Shown here: piece by piece, positions 61,519 through 64,000 of the stretch
Position numbering within the stretch: position 1 is the first letter of the stretch
Layout of the letters: the number at the start of each line of letters is the position of its first letter
Source of the DNA: Burkholderia latens
Lineage (GTDB): Bacteria > Pseudomonadota > Gammaproteobacteria > Burkholderiales > Burkholderiaceae
Reading direction: 5' to 3'
NCBI RefSeq assembly: GCF_902499045.1
Contig: NZ_CABVPL010000043.1
Span: 1-64,000, forward strand
Length of the DNA: 64,000 nucleotides
Made by a program: the position numbers and the translations under genes
The notes under the pieces: generated by a model
Databases searched by the model: none
What the model saw: the letters and a program-made list of their open reading frames with translations, nothing else
What the model was told of the DNA's origin: nothing

Positions 61519-63051
61519 TCACGCCGGTTGAGCATGCAGCTGCGCGTCGGCGCGGCACACGCGGTTTCTGCCCTGGCGCTTCGCCGCATAGAGCGCGAGA
61601 TCGGCCTGATGCGACAGCGCATGCACGGAACGCGGGTGCGCGCGATGGCCGGTCGCGCAGCCGATGCTGACCGTGAACGGCGGAATCGTCGCATCGAAGC
61701 CGTCGATCCGGTTGTGTTCGACGGCGCGGCGGATGGCCTCGGCGACTTCCGCCGCACCGTTTTCGTCGGTATCGGGCAGCACCGCGACGAATTCCTCGCC
61801 GCCGTAGCGCGCGGCGATGTCGCCGCGCCGCCGCACGTGCGCGCGGATGCATTCGGCGAGAAAGCGCAGCGCCGTGTCGCCTTGCGCATGGCCGTAGCGG
61901 TCGTTGTACTGCTTGAAGTGGTCGGCGTCGATGAACAGCACCGACAGGCTGCCGCCGCTGCCGCGCTGCAGTCGCTCCCACTCGTCGGCGAGCGCGGCAT
62001 CGAGCGCGCGGCGATTGTGCAGGCCCGTCAGCGGATCGGTGCGCGTGAGGTCGGTGAGCAGCGTCTGCTTGCGCAGGTTGTCGCGCAGCGCGAACGCGAG
62101 CAGCCACACGACCGCGCAGAACAGCGCGCCGATGACGGACGCCGACACGCCGACCGTCCACGACAGGTGCGTGATGCCGGCCAGCACGTCACGCTCGGCC
62201 GGCGCGACGACGGCGATCAGCGGCGTGCCCGGCACCCGCTGGTACGTATACAGCCGCACGATGCCGTCGATGCTCGAGCGCGCCGCATAGAAGCCCGATT
62301 CGCGGCTCACCATCCGGTCGAACGACTTCGACCGGCGCAGCCGGACCATCTGGTGATCGCTCACCGGCGGGTTGCGCGCGAGGATCGTGCCGTCCGCGCG
62401 CACGATCGCGCTGACGCCGTGCGGGCCGACGTTCAGGCGCGACAGCAGCCGATCGAAGTACGCGAGATCGACGGCGACCACCGCGATCCCGTCGAACGTG
62501 TGATCCGGCCGCTCGATGCGCCGCGACAGCGCGATGGATTCCGTGCCGCCGCGCGACCGTGCGCGATACGCCTCCGACACGTAGAGGCCGACGTTGTCCG
62601 AATCGCGATGGACCTTGAAGTAGTCGCGATCGCTGAAGTCCCAGTTGTGGGTCGGCCCGCAACAGCCGTCGATCAGCCGCCCGTACCGGTCGGTGACGCC
62701 CATGCCGGTCACGTATTGCGCGGCCGTGCGCTCGAACAGCACGTCGTGCCGCAGCCCCGCGTCCATGCGCACGATCGCGGGGTTGCCGAGATCGGCCGCG
62801 AGCGACACGAGCGCATTGTTCGACGTTTCGACGGTACGGCCGATCTCGCTGACCAGCACCGCGGCGACGTTGCGCGACGTCTCGTGCGCATGTTCGACGA
62901 CTTCGCTGCGCGCGGCCCTCAGCGTGGCCGCGCTGATGCCGAGTGCGGCGAACGACATCAGCGTCCCGATCACGCCGACGATCAGGTGATGGCGCCCGGC
63001 CCAGTCGGCAACTTTCTCGATCGAAGTGAATGCAGGCATGCTCGCGCTCAT
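61519..63051 (-). CDS. Membrane diguanylate cyclase with Cache-type sensor
   Basis: A 510-residue c-di-GMP synthase. First membrane segment at about residues 22-42, a periplasmic dCache-type domain of about 240 residues (FSDRDYFKVHRDSDNVGLYVS and GIAVVAVDLAYFDRLLSRL are typical), second segment near 300-325, GGDEF domain from about 343 (TRTDPLTGLHNRRALDAAL). The active site is GGEEF near residue 417. An allosteric I-site RxxD (RRGD) sits five residues before it, so product inhibition is expected. A CC pair in DGCCGPTHNWDF may be a disulfide. Start ATG 63051 is first in frame; ATG 63039 is an alternative. Not coupled to neighbours. Confidence 0.93.
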   Translation of the reverse strand: MSASMPAFTSIEKVADWAGRHHLIVGVIGTLMSFAALGISAATLRAARSEVVEHAHETSRNVAAVLVSEIGRTVETSNNALVSLAADLGNPAIVRMDAGLRHDVLFERTAAQYVTGMGVTDRYGRLIDGCCGPTHNWDFSDRDYFKVHRDSDNVGLYVSEAYRARSRGGTESIALSRRIERPDHTFDGIAVVAVDLAYFDRLLSRLNVGPHGVSAIVRADGTILARNPPVSDHQMVRLRRSKSFDRMVSRESGFYAARSSIDGIVRLYTYQRVPGTPLIAVVAPAERDVLAGITHLSWTVGVSASVIGALFCAVVWLLAFALRDNLRKQTLLTDLTRTDPLTGLHNRRALDAALADEWERLQRGSGGSLSVLFIDADHFKQYNDRYGHAQGDTALRFLAECIRAHVRRRGDIAARYGGEEFVAVLPDTDENGAAEVAEAIRRAVEHNRIDGFDATIPPFTVSIGCATGHRAHPRSVHALSHQADLALYAAKRQGRNRVCRADAQLHAQPA

Positions 63052-63240
63052 GCAGGAAAGCCGGCTGCAAGCGCAGCGGCGCGGGTCAAATCCGGGTTAA
63101 CGGCAGGGTCGCCCGGAAATCGAGGCCCGCACGCGACGCGAACGCGTAACGCATGCCGCAAACGTGTGCGGCGCGCGCCCGCCGCCGGCGCCGCGCCATG
63201 CGGCGCGAAACGCGGCGGAATCGGGCGCGCGGGCCCCGCG

Positions 63241-64000
63241 TCAGTCGAGCCCGCCCTGGCACAGATACTTGATCGACAGGTAGTCGTCGAGGCCGTAGCG
63301 CGAGCCTTCGCGCCCGTAGCCCGACTCCTTCACGCCGCCGAACGGCGCGGCCTCGCTCGCGAGCGCGCCTTCGTTGATGCCGACGATGCCGGTTTCGAGC
63401 CGCGCGGACACGCGCGCGATGCGTCGCAGGTCCTGCGTGTAGAAGTACGCGGCGAGCCCGAACGGCGTGTCGTTCGCGGCGTCGACGGCCTCGTCCTCGG
63501 TGTCGAAGCGGAACAGCGCGGCGACCGGGCCGAACGTTTCCTCGCAGGTCAGCTGCATGTCGGCGGTCGCGTCGGCGAGCACCGTCGGCGCGTAGTAGTT
63601 CGGCCCGAGCTCGGTCAGGCGCTTGCCGCCCGCGAGCACGCGCGCGCCGCGCTCGACCGCGTCGCCGACGTGCCGCGCGATCTTGTCGACCGCGCGCGCG
63701 TTGATCATCGGCCCGATTTGCGCGGCCGCGTCGGTCGCCGGCGCGACCTTCAGCGCGGCGACGCGCGCGGCGAGCTTCGCGGCGAACGCGTCGTAGACGC
63801 CGGCCTGCACGTACACGCGGTTCGGCGACACGCAGGTCTGCCCGCCGTTGCGGAACTTCGCGGCCATCAGCCCGTCGACGGCCGCATCGAGCTCCGCGTC
63901 GTCGAACACGATGAACGGCGCGTTGCCGCCGAGCTCGAGCGACAGCTTCTTCAGCGTCGCCGCCGATTCGCGTGCGAGCAGCTTGCCGACGGCCGTCGAT
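63241..64000 (-). CDS. gabD: Succinate-semialdehyde-type NAD(P) aldehyde dehydrogenase (C-terminal part, runs off the window)
   Basis: The visible 253 residues are the C-terminal half of an aldehyde dehydrogenase; the frame continues past the window edge. Motifs: LSLELGGNAPFIVFDDA (catalytic Glu), NGGQTCVSPNRVYVQ with the catalytic Cys, GPMINARAVDKIARH, EETFGPVAALFRFD and GIVGINEGALASEAAPFGGVKESGYGREGS. This spacing and the last motif are typical of succinate-semialdehyde dehydrogenases (GabD). The gene name rests on similarity in half of the protein only. Confidence 0.82.
   Translation of the reverse strand, partial: STAVGKLLARESAATLKKLSLELGGNAPFIVFDDAELDAAVDGLMAAKFRNGGQTCVSPNRVYVQAGVYDAFAAKLAARVAALKVAPATDAAAQIGPMINARAVDKIARHVGDAVERGARVLAGGKRLTELGPNYYAPTVLADATADMQLTCEETFGPVAALFRFDTEDEAVDAANDTPFGLAAYFYTQDLRRIARVSARLETGIVGINEGALASEAAPFGGVKESGYGREGSRYGLDDYLSIKYLCQGGLD

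Overview
The window looks like a chromosomal piece of a Burkholderia-type betaproteobacterium. It is GC-rich (by eye about two thirds, with strong G/C third-position bias). It carries a Tad pilus operon, an OmpC-like Burkholderia-type porin, many LysR regulators and two Tat-exported molybdenum oxidoreductases. The genus is inferred from protein style; no rRNA or tRNA gene is present to confirm it.

Layout. 1-7438: the 3' part of a tad (Flp pilus) operon: lipoprotein, three TadE/TadG-type minor pilins, tadZ, tadA, tadB, tadC. 7439-8203: a long non-coding stretch dense in dyads. 8204-12445: a periplasmic molybdopterin oxidoreductase, its 2Fe-2S subunit (broken by a 1-base frameshift) and a diheme cytochrome c. 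12464-14384: a class C beta-lactamase-type lipoprotein, then two abutting gene remnants. 14616-16096: frmRA formaldehyde detoxification with a canonical operator. 16176-20558: a LysR regulator divergent from an M20 hydrolase, an amino-acid binding protein and a porin. 20686-23655: a second molybdenum hydroxylase (IorAB-like).

23656-37106: an AT-rich leader and a giant autotransporter of about 4,240 residues, built from some 36 beta-strand repeats and recently enlarged by internal duplication. 37313-46632: a complete xylose module with galM and xylR on one strand and xylA, xylB, xylF, xylG, xylH on the other. 46684-46787: an 8-bp tandem repeat. 46960-53224: a sigma-54 two-component system, a textbook -24/-12 promoter with tandem upstream dyads, and the operon it probably controls: a protein with two homologous halves, an MFS transporter with a His/Asp-rich loop, and an ArsB/SLC13-type permease. 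53332-59024: housekeeping and redox genes with two LysR regulators. 59196-63051: an outer PAP2-phosphatase lipoprotein carrying one autotransporter-type repeat, and a membrane diguanylate cyclase. The window ends inside a succinate-semialdehyde-type dehydrogenase.

The least described unit is the sigma-54 cluster at 46960-53224. Sensor, activator, enhancer-like sites, promoter and three co-oriented target genes can all be read from sequence, and one target protein (50083-50628) belongs to no family I recognise. The giant autotransporter is the most unusual single gene.
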